Shown: positions 26,802 through 37,061 of the stretch, in pieces
Numbering within the stretch: position 1 is the first letter of the stretch
Layout of the letters: the number at the start of each line of letters is the position of its first letter
Origin: Bacteroidota bacterium
GTDB lineage: Bacteria; Bacteroidota; Bacteroidia; B-17B0; Aurantibacillaceae
Reading direction: 5' to 3'
Length of the DNA: 46,966 nt
Assembly (NCBI GenBank): GCA_963169355.1
Contig: CAUJCR010000055.1
Coordinates: forward strand, 1-46,966
Translations under genes and position numbers: made by a program
The notes under the pieces: model-generated
What the model was told of the DNA's origin: nothing
Seen by the model: the letters and a program-made list of their open reading frames with translations, nothing else
Databases searched by the model: none

Positions 26802-28814
26802 CTGAAAAAGATTATATATATAATATGCTGTGTGATAACAAGTCATCTTGCTTTCACTCAAAATATTGATTCTTTGCAAAAAGAATTAGCTGTATGTGAT
26901 AATGATACTAATAAAGTAAATATATTATTACAACTCATTGAGATTATAACTGATGATAATGTGTGGCCAAAGTATAATGACCAGATGCTTCATGTGTCAG
27001 AAAAGCTAGTAAAAAGTGAGAATGCTTTAATACGTAGGAAAGGGCAAAAAGGTTTGGCGGATGCTTATAACAACATTGGATTCATTTATAATAACCAAGG
27101 TGATATACCTAATGCATTAGAGAATTTTAGGAAAAGTTTAAGTATGCAAGAAAAATTGGGAGATAAAGTGGGGGTGGCAGAATCTATGAGTAATATAGGG
27201 GTTATCTATTATTTTCAGAACGAGTTGCCAAAGGCTTTAGATTATTATCTAAAGAGTTTAAAAATCCGTGAATCAATAGGTGATAAGGATGGTATTGCAA
27301 ACTCTTTGAATAACATTGGCAATTTATTTTATACTCAAAATAATATGACTAGGGCTTTATATTATAGCACAAGAAGTTTGAAAATACAAGAGGAAATAGG
27401 GGATTATGAAGGGATGGCTTATTCCTTAAATAATTTGGGAGGTATTTATTTTTATAAAGGAGAAATTGCCAAAGCTTTAGAGTATTATTTTCAAAGTAAG
27501 CAAATGCGCCAAAAAATTGGCGACTCGCAAGGCTTAGCAGCGTCCATGCATAATATTGCTTCAGTATATATAAAATCTGCACATATAAATAATGGAGATA
27601 GAAAAAAACAATTATCACTAGCCAAAGCCTATACAGATAGTTCGTTAACCCTATCAAAACAGCTGGGATTTCCGGCAAACATTAGAAATGCAGAACGTTT
27701 ATTGTCTAGGATAGACTCTGCTAATGGAAAATTTGCCGAAGCATGGGAACACTATAAACAATATATTATTTATAAGGATAGTATAAATAATGAAGCTAAT
27801 CATCAAGCGAGTATCAAAAGTCATTTAAAATATGTGTTTGAAAAAAAGGAAGCCATCTTAAAAGAACAGATAGACAAAGAGCGAATTATAGTTGAAGAAA
27901 AAAGCAAAATGCAACAACTCATTATTTTTTGTGTGGCTGCTGGTTTAGCATTAGTGTTAATCTTTTCTTTATTTATTTATAGAAGTTTACTAAAGAATCG
28001 GAAAGCAAATGTCATCATTTCAAATCAAAAAAAATTAGTAGAAGATAAAAACCTAATCATTGAAATTAAGCAAAAAGAAATAATAGATTCTATCAATTAT
28101 GCCAAGCGCATTCAATATTCGTTACTTGCACATCACGATTTCTTAAAACAACATTTACCAAATCATTTTATTTATTTTAATCCAAAGGATATTGTAAGTG
28201 GCGATTTCTACTGGGCAACCAAAAAAGGCGATAAATTTTATTTAGCAGTATGCGATAGTACTGGTCATGGTGTTCCAGGAGCATTTATGAGTTTATTAAA
28301 CATAGGTTATTTAAGTGAAGCTATTAATGAAAAAGACATAGAAAATCCTAATGAGGTTTTTAACTATGTACGTAAACGATTAATAGAAAATATTAGCAAA
28401 GATGGGCAAAAAGATGGCTTTGATGGCATTTTAATTTGTTTTAATAAGAGTTCTAATCAATTAACCTATGCTGCTGCAAATAATAAACCTATTTTGATTT
28501 GTGAAAATCAGGTTAAAGAACTTGAAGCAGACAGAATGCCCGTTGGGATAGGTGAAAAGAAAGACGATTTCAATTTATTTACTGTGAAAGTGTCTTCAGG
28601 CGACTTATTATATTTATATACCGATGGCTATGCCGATCAATTTGGAGGACCAAAAGGCAAGAAGTTCAAATATAAATCTTTAAATGAGTTGATAAATTCT
28701 AATCATCATTTAACATTAACTCAACAGCAAGAGATTTTAAGTTCAAATTTCGATATATGGAAAGGAGAATTAGAACAAGTAGATGATGTGTGTGTAATAG
28801 GGATTAAATTTTGA
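26802..28814 (+). CDS. TPR sensor with transmembrane helix and SpoIIE-type phosphatase, second copy
   Basis: Paralogue of the protein at 18571-20619 with the same order: signal peptide, five regular tetratricopeptide repeats (about 70-280), coiled coil, membrane helix, SpoIIE/PP2C phosphatase. SGDFYW, DSTGHGVPGAFMS and LYTDGYADQFGG are conserved. The start is uncertain. The first normal start is GTG 26832, but it would remove most of the signal peptide: the upstream in-frame codons read KKIIYIICCVITSHLAFTQ after a CTG at 26802. I take CTG 26802 as the likelier start (670 residues). Against GTG 26832, only the loss of signal peptide argues; both give the same phosphatase. Confidence 0.75.
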   Translation: MKKIIYIICCVITSHLAFTQNIDSLQKELAVCDNDTNKVNILLQLIEIITDDNVWPKYNDQMLHVSEKLVKSENALIRRKGQKGLADAYNNIGFIYNNQGDIPNALENFRKSLSMQEKLGDKVGVAESMSNIGVIYYFQNELPKALDYYLKSLKIRESIGDKDGIANSLNNIGNLFYTQNNMTRALYYSTRSLKIQEEIGDYEGMAYSLNNLGGIYFYKGEIAKALEYYFQSKQMRQKIGDSQGLAASMHNIASVYIKSAHINNGDRKKQLSLAKAYTDSSLTLSKQLGFPANIRNAERLLSRIDSANGKFAEAWEHYKQYIIYKDSINNEANHQASIKSHLKYVFEKKEAILKEQIDKERIIVEEKSKMQQLIIFCVAAGLALVLIFSLFIYRSLLKNRKANVIISNQKKLVEDKNLIIEIKQKEIIDSINYAKRIQYSLLAHHDFLKQHLPNHFIYFNPKDIVSGDFYWATKKGDKFYLAVCDSTGHGVPGAFMSLLNIGYLSEAINEKDIENPNEVFNYVRKRLIENISKDGQKDGFDGILICFNKSSNQLTYAAANNKPILICENQVKELEADRMPVGIGEKKDDFNLFTVKVSSGDLLYLYTDGYADQFGGPKGKKFKYKSLNELINSNHHLTLTQQQEILSSNFDIWKGELEQVDDVCVIGIKF

Positions 28815-28885
28815 GATTAACCTATATTTTTAAAGAGTTACCCGTTAATTTTACTTAATTGAGTGGAGATGCTATAAAAATCTAT

Positions 28886-28893
28886 TATCTTTA
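28886..28893 (+). promoter_or_regulatory. -7-like box 6 nt before an ATG
   Basis: TATCTTTA differs from TAnnTTTG only in the last base and ends 6 nt before the ATG at 28900. Confidence 0.4.
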
Positions 28894-28899
28894 CCCTTG

Positions 28900-29526
28900 A
28901 TGAGGCAAATCTTTTTAATATTAATTTTTTTAAGTGCTTTGTTGAGTTTTTCTCAAACACCTGTTGCAAATAATAAATATCTGCAAATTTCGGGTGTAGT
29001 GTTAGATGATAGTTTGCAACCTTTGCCATTTGTATCTATTATGGTAAAAGGCACTAAAACAGGTACGGTAAGCGATTATTACGGTTTTTTTACCATTGTA
29101 GCTCAACCTGGCGATGAAATGCAATTTTTTTCTGTAAGTCATAAAAGTAAAGCTTACCTATTAGATGATACACTTTCAGGTAAACATTATTCTATTATAC
29201 AAATATTAACTCGAGATACGATTCAGTTACCGCTAGTAAATGTATATCCATGGCCAAGCAAGGAACAATTTAAGCGTGCCATTTTAAATTTAGACTTGTC
29301 GGATACCGATATTGAAAGAGCGTATCGTAACATGGAAAACGAAGATGTTCGTCAATCTATAAAAGGTGGGAGTATGGATGCTGCCGCTAATTATAGGGTA
29401 AAGATGCAACAACAATATACGCGTTTGTATCAAGCGGGGCAATATCCAAGTGTGAGTTTGCTTAATCCTGTGGCATGGGCACAATTTATTGAGGCTTGGC
29501 GTAGTGGCAAATTGAAGATTAAATAA
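28900..29526 (+). CDS. small exported protein with carboxypeptidase-regulatory-like domain
   Basis: Exported protein of 208 residues. Signal peptide MRQIFLILIFLSALLSFSQ, then a beta-sandwich domain of the CarbopepD_reg type (about 28-105): ISGVVLDDSLQPLPFVSIMVKGTKTGTV is its start (ISGVV then PLPFVSIMV). The C-terminal half is helical and basic, with a Gln-rich QQQYTRLYQAGQYP. No beta barrel is encoded, so this is not a TonB receptor but a stand-alone protein of the kind common in Bacteroidota. The in-frame TTG three bases earlier is ignored in favour of the ATG. Confidence 0.75.
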   Translation: MRQIFLILIFLSALLSFSQTPVANNKYLQISGVVLDDSLQPLPFVSIMVKGTKTGTVSDYYGFFTIVAQPGDEMQFFSVSHKSKAYLLDDTLSGKHYSIIQILTRDTIQLPLVNVYPWPSKEQFKRAILNLDLSDTDIERAYRNMENEDVRQSIKGGSMDAAANYRVKMQQQYTRLYQAGQYPSVSLLNPVAWAQFIEAWRSGKLKIK

Positions 29527-29658
29527 TTCAATCACTCTCTTTACTCAATTATCTATCTATTTCACCTTAATTAAGGCTTGTTTCACTCAATCTAGCATCC
29601 AGCATTAGATAAAAGGTATAAAAAAGCTTAAATTTATATAAACTAAACTTATTTGTTT

Positions 29659-32600
29659 ATGAGGAGGTTAGTTCTATGTTTATTTATACAAATCCTATTT
29701 TCTAACTTATTTGTTGCACAAAATGAATGGTCGTATAGTTTTGGAAGCATCAAAGAAGATGAGATAATGGATATTTGTTATGACCAAACAGGTAATATTA
29801 TTACGGTTGGTTATTTTTCAGGGCCTACACAATTTGCTACTGGTGTAGTGCTTAGTTCAACTGGTTTAGGAATTCCAGATATTTACATTACCAAATCTAC
29901 TCCTAGCGGAAGTTTGCTATGGGTTAAAAAAGCTGGCGGTACTGGTAGCGATAGGGCTTTATCGGTAGCGTGCGATGCAAGTAATAATATATTCATTACT
30001 GGATTTTATTATGGTGCAGCTAATTTTGGTTCTACCACATTAAACTCTGCATCTGGTTCACAAGATGGTTTTATTTCTAAATTAGACCCAAGTGGAAATT
30101 TTTTGTGGGCACAATCATTTGGAGGTAATTTAGCCGAATGGGGAAATGCCATTGCTGTAGATGAACTGGGAAACCCTGTAATTACTGGGCAATTTCAAGG
30201 GAGTTCGAGTTTTGGAAGTACTACTTTAACAAGTATGACAAACCCTAATACACTATCACCTTCTTTTGATGTGTTTACTGCTAAATATTCATCTGCTGGT
30301 GTTTTAACATGGGTAAATAAAGGTTCGGCAAAATACGATGATAGAGGGTTAGATATCATTACCGATTTATCAAATAATATTTATGTGTGTGGTCAATTTT
30401 CTGATACAATTCAGTTTCAATCGCAACATAATAATCAAATTATGAATGCTTCTTTCTTTATTAAGTATAATGCGGCTGGACAAGAGCAATGGTTTAGAAA
30501 AGCAACAGGAGTTTTCTCCATACCTTATAGTATGGTAATGGATAACAACAATAATATTTATGTAACTGGCGATTTTCAGGGCACCTACACTTATTTTGGA
30601 ACAAGTGGTAATAGTTTTATAAATGGTACTTATTCCAACAAAGCATTTTTATTAAAGATTGATAATAATGGAAATTTTAAATGGGGAAAATCCGAATCTA
30701 GTAATAGTTATGTGTCGGGTAAAAAAGTAGCCTTGGATGCTCAACAAGACCCTTACATATTTGGTGAATTTTATTGTACTATGAATGAATATTCTGATGC
30801 CTATGGTACAGGTATTTTTAATAGCATTGGATTTGGAGATTTTTTTATAACCAAATATAACAGCACCGGAACAAGGCAATGGTTTAGACATTATGGTGGT
30901 CCACGAAATGATAAAGCTCATGGATTATTATTAGCAGGAATTAACCAACCCATTATGGCAGGTAGCTACGAACATCATTTAAGTATTCCTGCTACCTATG
31001 GAATTATGAGTCAATTAAATAATCCAGGGGCATATATTACTCCGATTAATCAACCCTATGTATATTGTTCTGAGAGTAATTATCCAGCTTATCATGATTT
31101 AATGTGTAAGGGCTATTCAGACGGTTATTTGTATAAAGGACTTGATACAACTAAGAATCTTTATGACTATTATGATAGAAGTGGCACAAATTGTAATTTA
31201 GATTTTGTCCCGAGCTGTATAAGTAATTCAGCATCATTTTGTCCTGATACGATTACATTCTGTGTGCAAGGGCAAATTAATGCACAAACGCATACTAATC
31301 GTTCTGCTTATAAGCCAGGAGGCGTGTCTAGTTCATCATATGCAAATAACAACATAGGACCCATACATAAATTTTATTGGAATAATAACACTTTCTATGA
31401 CACACTAGGATATATCAATGTGAATACAAGTGGATATAATACGGTTAAGGTTCAAACCTTAGATGAATGTTATACTAGTTTTGATACGGTATATGTTAAG
31501 ATTAATCCTTTACCAGCTCCTCCGGTTATTTCAGATAGTTATAGTGTTAATATACTTCAGCCTCCACCTACACATTCAATTCATGTTTGTGGTCCTGCAA
31601 CAATTACGTTAACTGGGGGACCAGGTAGTAACCCAACTTATAATTGGACTGGCGGTACTTTTTTATCAATGCATGATTCGGTAGCTGTTGTAAATATGTC
31701 GGGTGTGTATTTCTTTAATGTAACAGATGCAAATGGTTGTAGTAATTTTAATAAAATTAAGATAAAAATAGACGACTCCATTGCCGTTTTTGTACCCGAG
31801 CAAAAGAATGATACTTTAAATTTATGTTTTGGAGATTATAAAAAACATTTTATTTGTGATACAATATCTAATCCAACGCTTGCTTATCCTTATCCTAGTT
31901 CTAATTCCTGTGTTGATTTTAATGGAAGTTTTATAGTTTCACAAAGTCCAGGATTAACGATAAGTAACCCTTCTAATTGCGATTTAAGCACAATGTTAAC
32001 GGCTTCGGCAACTGGAAATTATACTTACACCATTGGTTATGTAATTAATAATTTATGTGTACATGATACAATTTACTATACTGCACATATTTATATTATT
32101 GTAAATCAAAAACCACATGGTTTGATAAATGTAACAGGGAATACGATGTTATGTCCTGGCGACACAACTTTACTTTCTGCATCTGTTTATAGTTTAAGTT
32201 CTAGTAGTGTTATTTATACGTTATCTCCTACTAGTATGAATGTAACAACATCTGGAACTGAACACTTTAGTGCGTATTTATTAGATACGATTACTGGTTG
32301 TCATAAAAACATTGGAACTTCGATAATGGTTCATATTAAGCCCAATCCATTTATTATTTTAAATCCGTATAATGCAATTATATGTCCAAATGATTCTGTG
32401 TCATTAACTTTAAATATTTCAGGTGCTACTAATTATGAATGGCATGGTCCGCAAGGAATAATCCCAAGTAATGCTCCTATGATATACCAAAATATCGCAG
32501 GCTTTTATCATTGCGTAGTTACAGATAGTACAGGTTGTGTGTTTACAACTAATACGGTAGAATTAAAACAATATGCAACCCCTTATTTAATTTCTACACC

Positions 32601-34482
32601 AAATAACGTTATGTGCAACAATCAACCTATTACACTTAGTGTGGTTACACTCGATCCAAATAGTGTTGTTTGGAATGCTCCTTTATCAGGTGGTGGTATT
32701 ACTAAAGTTGTTACTAATCCAGGCGTTTATTCGTGCCAAGTTACCATGTGTGGTATTACTACCTCGCTCTCAATAAACATAACAGGTTCTAATCCAACTG
32801 CAGTTATTTCTACATTTGGTCCCACAACCGTTTGCCCTTTCGATTCAGTTTTATTAACTGGTAATCCAGGTATGGCTAATTATGTTTGGCAACCCGGAAA
32901 TCATATTGGACAAAACTACATGGTTCACACGCCAGGAACTTATACTTTAGAGGTAACAGATATATATGGTTGCACTCAGAAATCTTCGCCTGTTACTGTT
33001 ACATTCACTTCAAATGTGGCTCCTCCTTTAAGTGCTATTAACGATACTATTTGTGCTGGGCAAACAGCAACCTTATCAGTTGTAAATAGTGGTACAAACA
33101 CATTACAATGGTTTCCAAATGCTAATAGTGGTAATGTTATTCAAACGGGAAACACTTATATTACGCCTGTACTTAACAATCAAACTACTTATTATGTAAG
33201 TAATATGGATTCTTCTGGATGTCATAGTGTTGGCATTCCGGTAACGGCCTACGTTTATCCAACATCTTTGCCTCCAAATATAATAGCCGATACTACAGTT
33301 TGTAATGGTGATACATTGATGATTTTTACTGATGATATATCTGGAGCAAGCTATAACTGGTCTGGACCAGGCATTACTTCTAGTAATAACTCTAGCAGTA
33401 TAAAAATTCCAAATGCAGACAGTTCTCTTGCAGGAATTTATTCAGTTCAGATTTCCGGAAATGGATGTACAAGTCCAACAGCTACAATAGCTATTCATGT
33501 TTTAAATCCTCAAAATCCTAGCCTATTGTTGAATTCTGATACGCTTTGCACAGGACAAACATATCTCAATACCATTAATCCATCATTAGTTAATTACGCT
33601 TATCAATGGAGTGGGCCAAACAATTATTCGCATATTGGAGATAGTTTATTCTTTGCAAGTGTTACACCTAGTTTATCAGGAACGTATTCTGTTTATGCCG
33701 ATTTATTTGGTTGTAAGAGTTTAAGTGATTCGGTACAAATTACGGTAATAAATCCTCCACCAACGCCAACAGTTACATCTAATTCTCCTGTTTGCGTAGG
33801 CGATACCATTGTTTTGACGGCCATTTCAAATTCAGCTACAATTTATAACTGGGCTGGTTCAAATGGGTTTACAGCTACTGGCGATAGCGTGATGTTTGTA
33901 GCAAGCTCAGCAACATTAAGTGGGTACTATGGTGTGGTAGCTTATAATAATGCGTGTTATAGTCCTATCGGTTTTGATAGTGTGATTGTAGTTGATGCCC
34001 CAATCATAGTAGCAAGCGATGATACATTAGGTTGTGAAACATCAATTATAACACTTACCTGTACAAGTAACTATAATAACTATTCTTGGAGTAATGGTTC
34101 TACAGGCACATCTATAAATGTTACACAAAGTGGTACATATTGGGTAAGTTCGCAAAATGGTAATTGTGTGACCACAGATTCTATACATGTTACACTTATT
34201 AACTGTACTAGTTTTGATGTTAATGTATTTACTCCAAATGGTGATGGTGTAAATGACGTATTTATGTTTAATTCAAAGGCTATCACAGATATTCATTGTG
34301 AAATTAGAAACCGTTGGGGAGAAAAGGTTGGGGAATTTAATGACAATAACATAGGTTGGAACGGGAAAAACATGAATAATGGAAAGGATTGTGAGCCGGG
34401 CACCTATTTTTATGTTGTAACGCTTCAAACTATTGAGGGAGTTAGTAAAACCATAAAGGGATTTGTAACCCTTATTAAATAA
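29659..34482 (+). CDS. giant surface protein with SBBP propeller and gliding-type (CHU_C) sorting domain
   Basis: Probable adhesin or surface protein of 1607 residues secreted by T9SS. The signal peptide starts at ATG 29659 (MRRLVLCLFIQILFSNLFVAQ). Residues about 25-430 hold repeats of the form DxxxNIYVTGxF, an SBBP/beta-propeller signature found five or more times. From about 500 to 1500 come Ig/PKD-like beta repeats with recurrent Cys, NW(S/T)GP and TYxYVVTxx-like turns. The last 85 residues form a CHU_C domain: FTPNGDGVNDVF, RWGEKVGEF, PGTYFYVVTL. This is a type B T9SS signal. A TonB receptor follows 63 nt later in the same direction. Confidence 0.85.
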   Translation: MRRLVLCLFIQILFSNLFVAQNEWSYSFGSIKEDEIMDICYDQTGNIITVGYFSGPTQFATGVVLSSTGLGIPDIYITKSTPSGSLLWVKKAGGTGSDRALSVACDASNNIFITGFYYGAANFGSTTLNSASGSQDGFISKLDPSGNFLWAQSFGGNLAEWGNAIAVDELGNPVITGQFQGSSSFGSTTLTSMTNPNTLSPSFDVFTAKYSSAGVLTWVNKGSAKYDDRGLDIITDLSNNIYVCGQFSDTIQFQSQHNNQIMNASFFIKYNAAGQEQWFRKATGVFSIPYSMVMDNNNNIYVTGDFQGTYTYFGTSGNSFINGTYSNKAFLLKIDNNGNFKWGKSESSNSYVSGKKVALDAQQDPYIFGEFYCTMNEYSDAYGTGIFNSIGFGDFFITKYNSTGTRQWFRHYGGPRNDKAHGLLLAGINQPIMAGSYEHHLSIPATYGIMSQLNNPGAYITPINQPYVYCSESNYPAYHDLMCKGYSDGYLYKGLDTTKNLYDYYDRSGTNCNLDFVPSCISNSASFCPDTITFCVQGQINAQTHTNRSAYKPGGVSSSSYANNNIGPIHKFYWNNNTFYDTLGYINVNTSGYNTVKVQTLDECYTSFDTVYVKINPLPAPPVISDSYSVNILQPPPTHSIHVCGPATITLTGGPGSNPTYNWTGGTFLSMHDSVAVVNMSGVYFFNVTDANGCSNFNKIKIKIDDSIAVFVPEQKNDTLNLCFGDYKKHFICDTISNPTLAYPYPSSNSCVDFNGSFIVSQSPGLTISNPSNCDLSTMLTASATGNYTYTIGYVINNLCVHDTIYYTAHIYIIVNQKPHGLINVTGNTMLCPGDTTLLSASVYSLSSSSVIYTLSPTSMNVTTSGTEHFSAYLLDTITGCHKNIGTSIMVHIKPNPFIILNPYNAIICPNDSVSLTLNISGATNYEWHGPQGIIPSNAPMIYQNIAGFYHCVVTDSTGCVFTTNTVELKQYATPYLISTPNNVMCNNQPITLSVVTLDPNSVVWNAPLSGGGITKVVTNPGVYSCQVTMCGITTSLSINITGSNPTAVISTFGPTTVCPFDSVLLTGNPGMANYVWQPGNHIGQNYMVHTPGTYTLEVTDIYGCTQKSSPVTVTFTSNVAPPLSAINDTICAGQTATLSVVNSGTNTLQWFPNANSGNVIQTGNTYITPVLNNQTTYYVSNMDSSGCHSVGIPVTAYVYPTSLPPNIIADTTVCNGDTLMIFTDDISGASYNWSGPGITSSNNSSSIKIPNADSSLAGIYSVQISGNGCTSPTATIAIHVLNPQNPSLLLNSDTLCTGQTYLNTINPSLVNYAYQWSGPNNYSHIGDSLFFASVTPSLSGTYSVYADLFGCKSLSDSVQITVINPPPTPTVTSNSPVCVGDTIVLTAISNSATIYNWAGSNGFTATGDSVMFVASSATLSGYYGVVAYNNACYSPIGFDSVIVVDAPIIVASDDTLGCETSIITLTCTSNYNNYSWSNGSTGTSINVTQSGTYWVSSQNGNCVTTDSIHVTLINCTSFDVNVFTPNGDGVNDVFMFNSKAITDIHCEIRNRWGEKVGEFNDNNIGWNGKNMNNGKDCEPGTYFYVVTLQTIEGVSKTIKGFVTLIK

Positions 34483-34545
34483 AGATAATACCTTAAAAAT
34501 CCATTTCTTTTTACAATATTTGTAGGATAAGTCCGTTTTTTACAA

Positions 34546-37053
34546 GTGTTGTTAAAATACCTTTATACTATATTATTTTTACTGAGTTGTGCTACGCTTG
34601 CTTTTTCGCAAAGTGCCATAATATCAGGTGTAGTAAAAGATAATGATGGTGTTGGAATACCCGATGTGCAAGTAGCTATACTCGAAGATGCCTCCATTCA
34701 TACTACTACCGATGTAAATGGTAGTTACCAATTATCAGTACCTTCCTTTAAAGAAATTACTCTGTCATTTTATAACATCAGCTATATTCAATTTAATCAA
34801 AAACTCACTTTACTTTCAAATGAAAAATTAACGATTAATCCCAAGCTCACCACTAAAAATAATATAGAGGAAGTAAACATTGTGTACGAAAAAAATCGTC
34901 ATCAAGAGTTGTATAATATTAATCCTAAAAATTTTATTCATATACCCAGCCCTAGCGGAAATATAGAAGACCTTATCAAAACACAGATAGGAGTGAGCAG
35001 TAATAATGAATTGAGTAGCGGCTACTCGGTAAGAGGCGGTAACTTTGATGAAAACCTTGTTTACGTAAACGATATAGAGGTGTATCGTCCTTTTTTGGCA
35101 AGAAGCGGACAACAAGAAGGATTGAGTTTTGCAAATCCAGACATGGTTGGTAATATTAATTTTTCGGCTGGTGGTTTTGAAGCTCGATATGGAGATAAGA
35201 TGTCTTCTGTTTTGGATATTACGTATAAAAAACCAACCAAATTTGGTGGCGCTGTTAGTGGTGGTTTTATGGGAGGCACTTTATATTTAGAAGGCATTTC
35301 TAAAAATCGCTTGTTAGCATGGAGTATAGGTTCGCGCTACAAATCTAATGCGTACTTGTTAAAGAATATGGATACTAAAGGCGAGTACCGTCCACGTTTT
35401 TATGATGTACAAAGTTTTTTAACCTTTACCATCAACGAGAAATGGTCGGTAGAGTTTTTAGGAAACATTGCAAATAATAAATATTTAGTAATACCAGCCA
35501 ATAGAGAAACCACCTTTGGTACAGTAAATAATGCCGTTAAATTAAGTATTTATTTTGACGGTCAAGAAATGATGCAATATCATACTATGTTAGGAGGTTT
35601 ATCAACTACATTTAAACCTAATTCACGAACCAAATTAAAACTGATAACTTCTGCATATACAACACAAGAAGAAGAATATTTTACGGTACAAGGACAATAT
35701 TTTATTGATCAGTTAGAAGCTGATTTTGGAAAAGATAATTTTGGACAAGTAGCGTTCAATAGAGGTATTGGCACTTTTTTAAATAATGGTAGAAATAGAA
35801 TTGATGCTAAAGTATTTAATATAGAACACAAGGGGACTCGAATAATAGGTAAGAAAAGAGAAAATGAATTATTGTGGGGAGTACGCTATCAACACGAAAT
35901 GATAGAAGATAAATTGAGCGAGTGGCGGATGATAGACTCGGCAGGATATGTAGCACCATATAGTCCTACTGAGATTAACTTATTAGATGTTGTTAAAACA
36001 CGAATCCATTTACAAACTAATCGTGTGCAAGGCTATTTGCAATATGTGTATCATAAGCGGTTACGAGATTCTTCTGAAATTACAACCACAGCTGGCGTGA
36101 GAGCTAATTATTGGGATTTTAATCAACAAACGGTTGTTTCTCCTAGGATTACAATGTCATTTAAACCAAACTGGAAGCCTGATTTTTTATTTAAAGCGTC
36201 GTGGGGTTATTATTATCAACCACCATTTTACAGAGAAATGCGCGGATTTGACGGACAACTAAATCCTAACATCAAAGCTCAGCAATCTATTCATTATTTA
36301 TTGTCAGCCGATTATAACTTTAAGATTTGGCGAAGACCTTTTAAAATTATATTAGCAGGCTATTATAAGGAACTTAAAAATTTAATTCCGTATGAGATTG
36401 ATAATACAAAGATTAGATATTTTGCTGTAAATAATTCTATTGGCTATACACAAGGTATTGATTTAAGAATTAATGGTGAGTTTATAAAGGGCATAGAATC
36501 GTGGGCTACATTGGGCGTTATGCAAACTATGGAAAATATAAGTGGAGATAGAAAAGTAACATATTTTAATGCCGCAGGCGATTCTATTATTCCGGGATAT
36601 ACCTTTGATACCAAAGCAGTTGATAGCACGGTAACAGGGATAGGTTATATTCCTCGTCCTACCGACCAGCGCGTTACCTTTGGTATGTTCTTTCAAGATT
36701 ATATTCCTAAATTGCCTTCATGCAAAATGTACTTAAATATGCAATTTGGAACAGGCTTACCATTTGGTCCTCCTAATCATATCCGTTGGCAACAGGTGTT
36801 TAGAATGCCTCCATATCGCCGGGTAGATATTGGATTAGCATATCAAATTATAAAAGAAGATAAACCACTACCAAAATCTAATTCGCTACATTTTATTAAA
36901 GGCATGTTTATTAGCGTAGAGATTTTTAATTTATTGCAAATTAATAATACAGTTTCTTACACTTGGGTTACCGATGTTACCAACCGACAATATGCTGTGC
37001 CTAATTACCTAACTCGTAGAATGGTAAATTTGAAATTACAGGTGAAATTTTAG
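34546..37053 (+). CDS. TonB-dependent receptor with carboxypeptidase-regulatory N-terminal domain
   Basis: Outer-membrane receptor of 835 residues. The signal peptide (LLKYLYTILFLLSCATLAFSQ) follows GTG 34546 or TTG 34549. A CarbopepD_reg domain (about 25-100) precedes the plug (about 120-225), where VRGGNFDENLVYVNDIEVY is the conserved plug core. The rest is a beta barrel ending in LKLQVKF, a terminal Phe as expected for BAM insertion. No SusD partner follows, so it is not a standard SusCD pair. The ligand is unknown. Confidence 0.88.
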   Translation: MLLKYLYTILFLLSCATLAFSQSAIISGVVKDNDGVGIPDVQVAILEDASIHTTTDVNGSYQLSVPSFKEITLSFYNISYIQFNQKLTLLSNEKLTINPKLTTKNNIEEVNIVYEKNRHQELYNINPKNFIHIPSPSGNIEDLIKTQIGVSSNNELSSGYSVRGGNFDENLVYVNDIEVYRPFLARSGQQEGLSFANPDMVGNINFSAGGFEARYGDKMSSVLDITYKKPTKFGGAVSGGFMGGTLYLEGISKNRLLAWSIGSRYKSNAYLLKNMDTKGEYRPRFYDVQSFLTFTINEKWSVEFLGNIANNKYLVIPANRETTFGTVNNAVKLSIYFDGQEMMQYHTMLGGLSTTFKPNSRTKLKLITSAYTTQEEEYFTVQGQYFIDQLEADFGKDNFGQVAFNRGIGTFLNNGRNRIDAKVFNIEHKGTRIIGKKRENELLWGVRYQHEMIEDKLSEWRMIDSAGYVAPYSPTEINLLDVVKTRIHLQTNRVQGYLQYVYHKRLRDSSEITTTAGVRANYWDFNQQTVVSPRITMSFKPNWKPDFLFKASWGYYYQPPFYREMRGFDGQLNPNIKAQQSIHYLLSADYNFKIWRRPFKIILAGYYKELKNLIPYEIDNTKIRYFAVNNSIGYTQGIDLRINGEFIKGIESWATLGVMQTMENISGDRKVTYFNAAGDSIIPGYTFDTKAVDSTVTGIGYIPRPTDQRVTFGMFFQDYIPKLPSCKMYLNMQFGTGLPFGPPNHIRWQQVFRMPPYRRVDIGLAYQIIKEDKPLPKSNSLHFIKGMFISVEIFNLLQINNTVSYTWVTDVTNRQYAVPNYLTRRMVNLKLQVKF

Positions 37054-37061
37054 TAAAAAAA

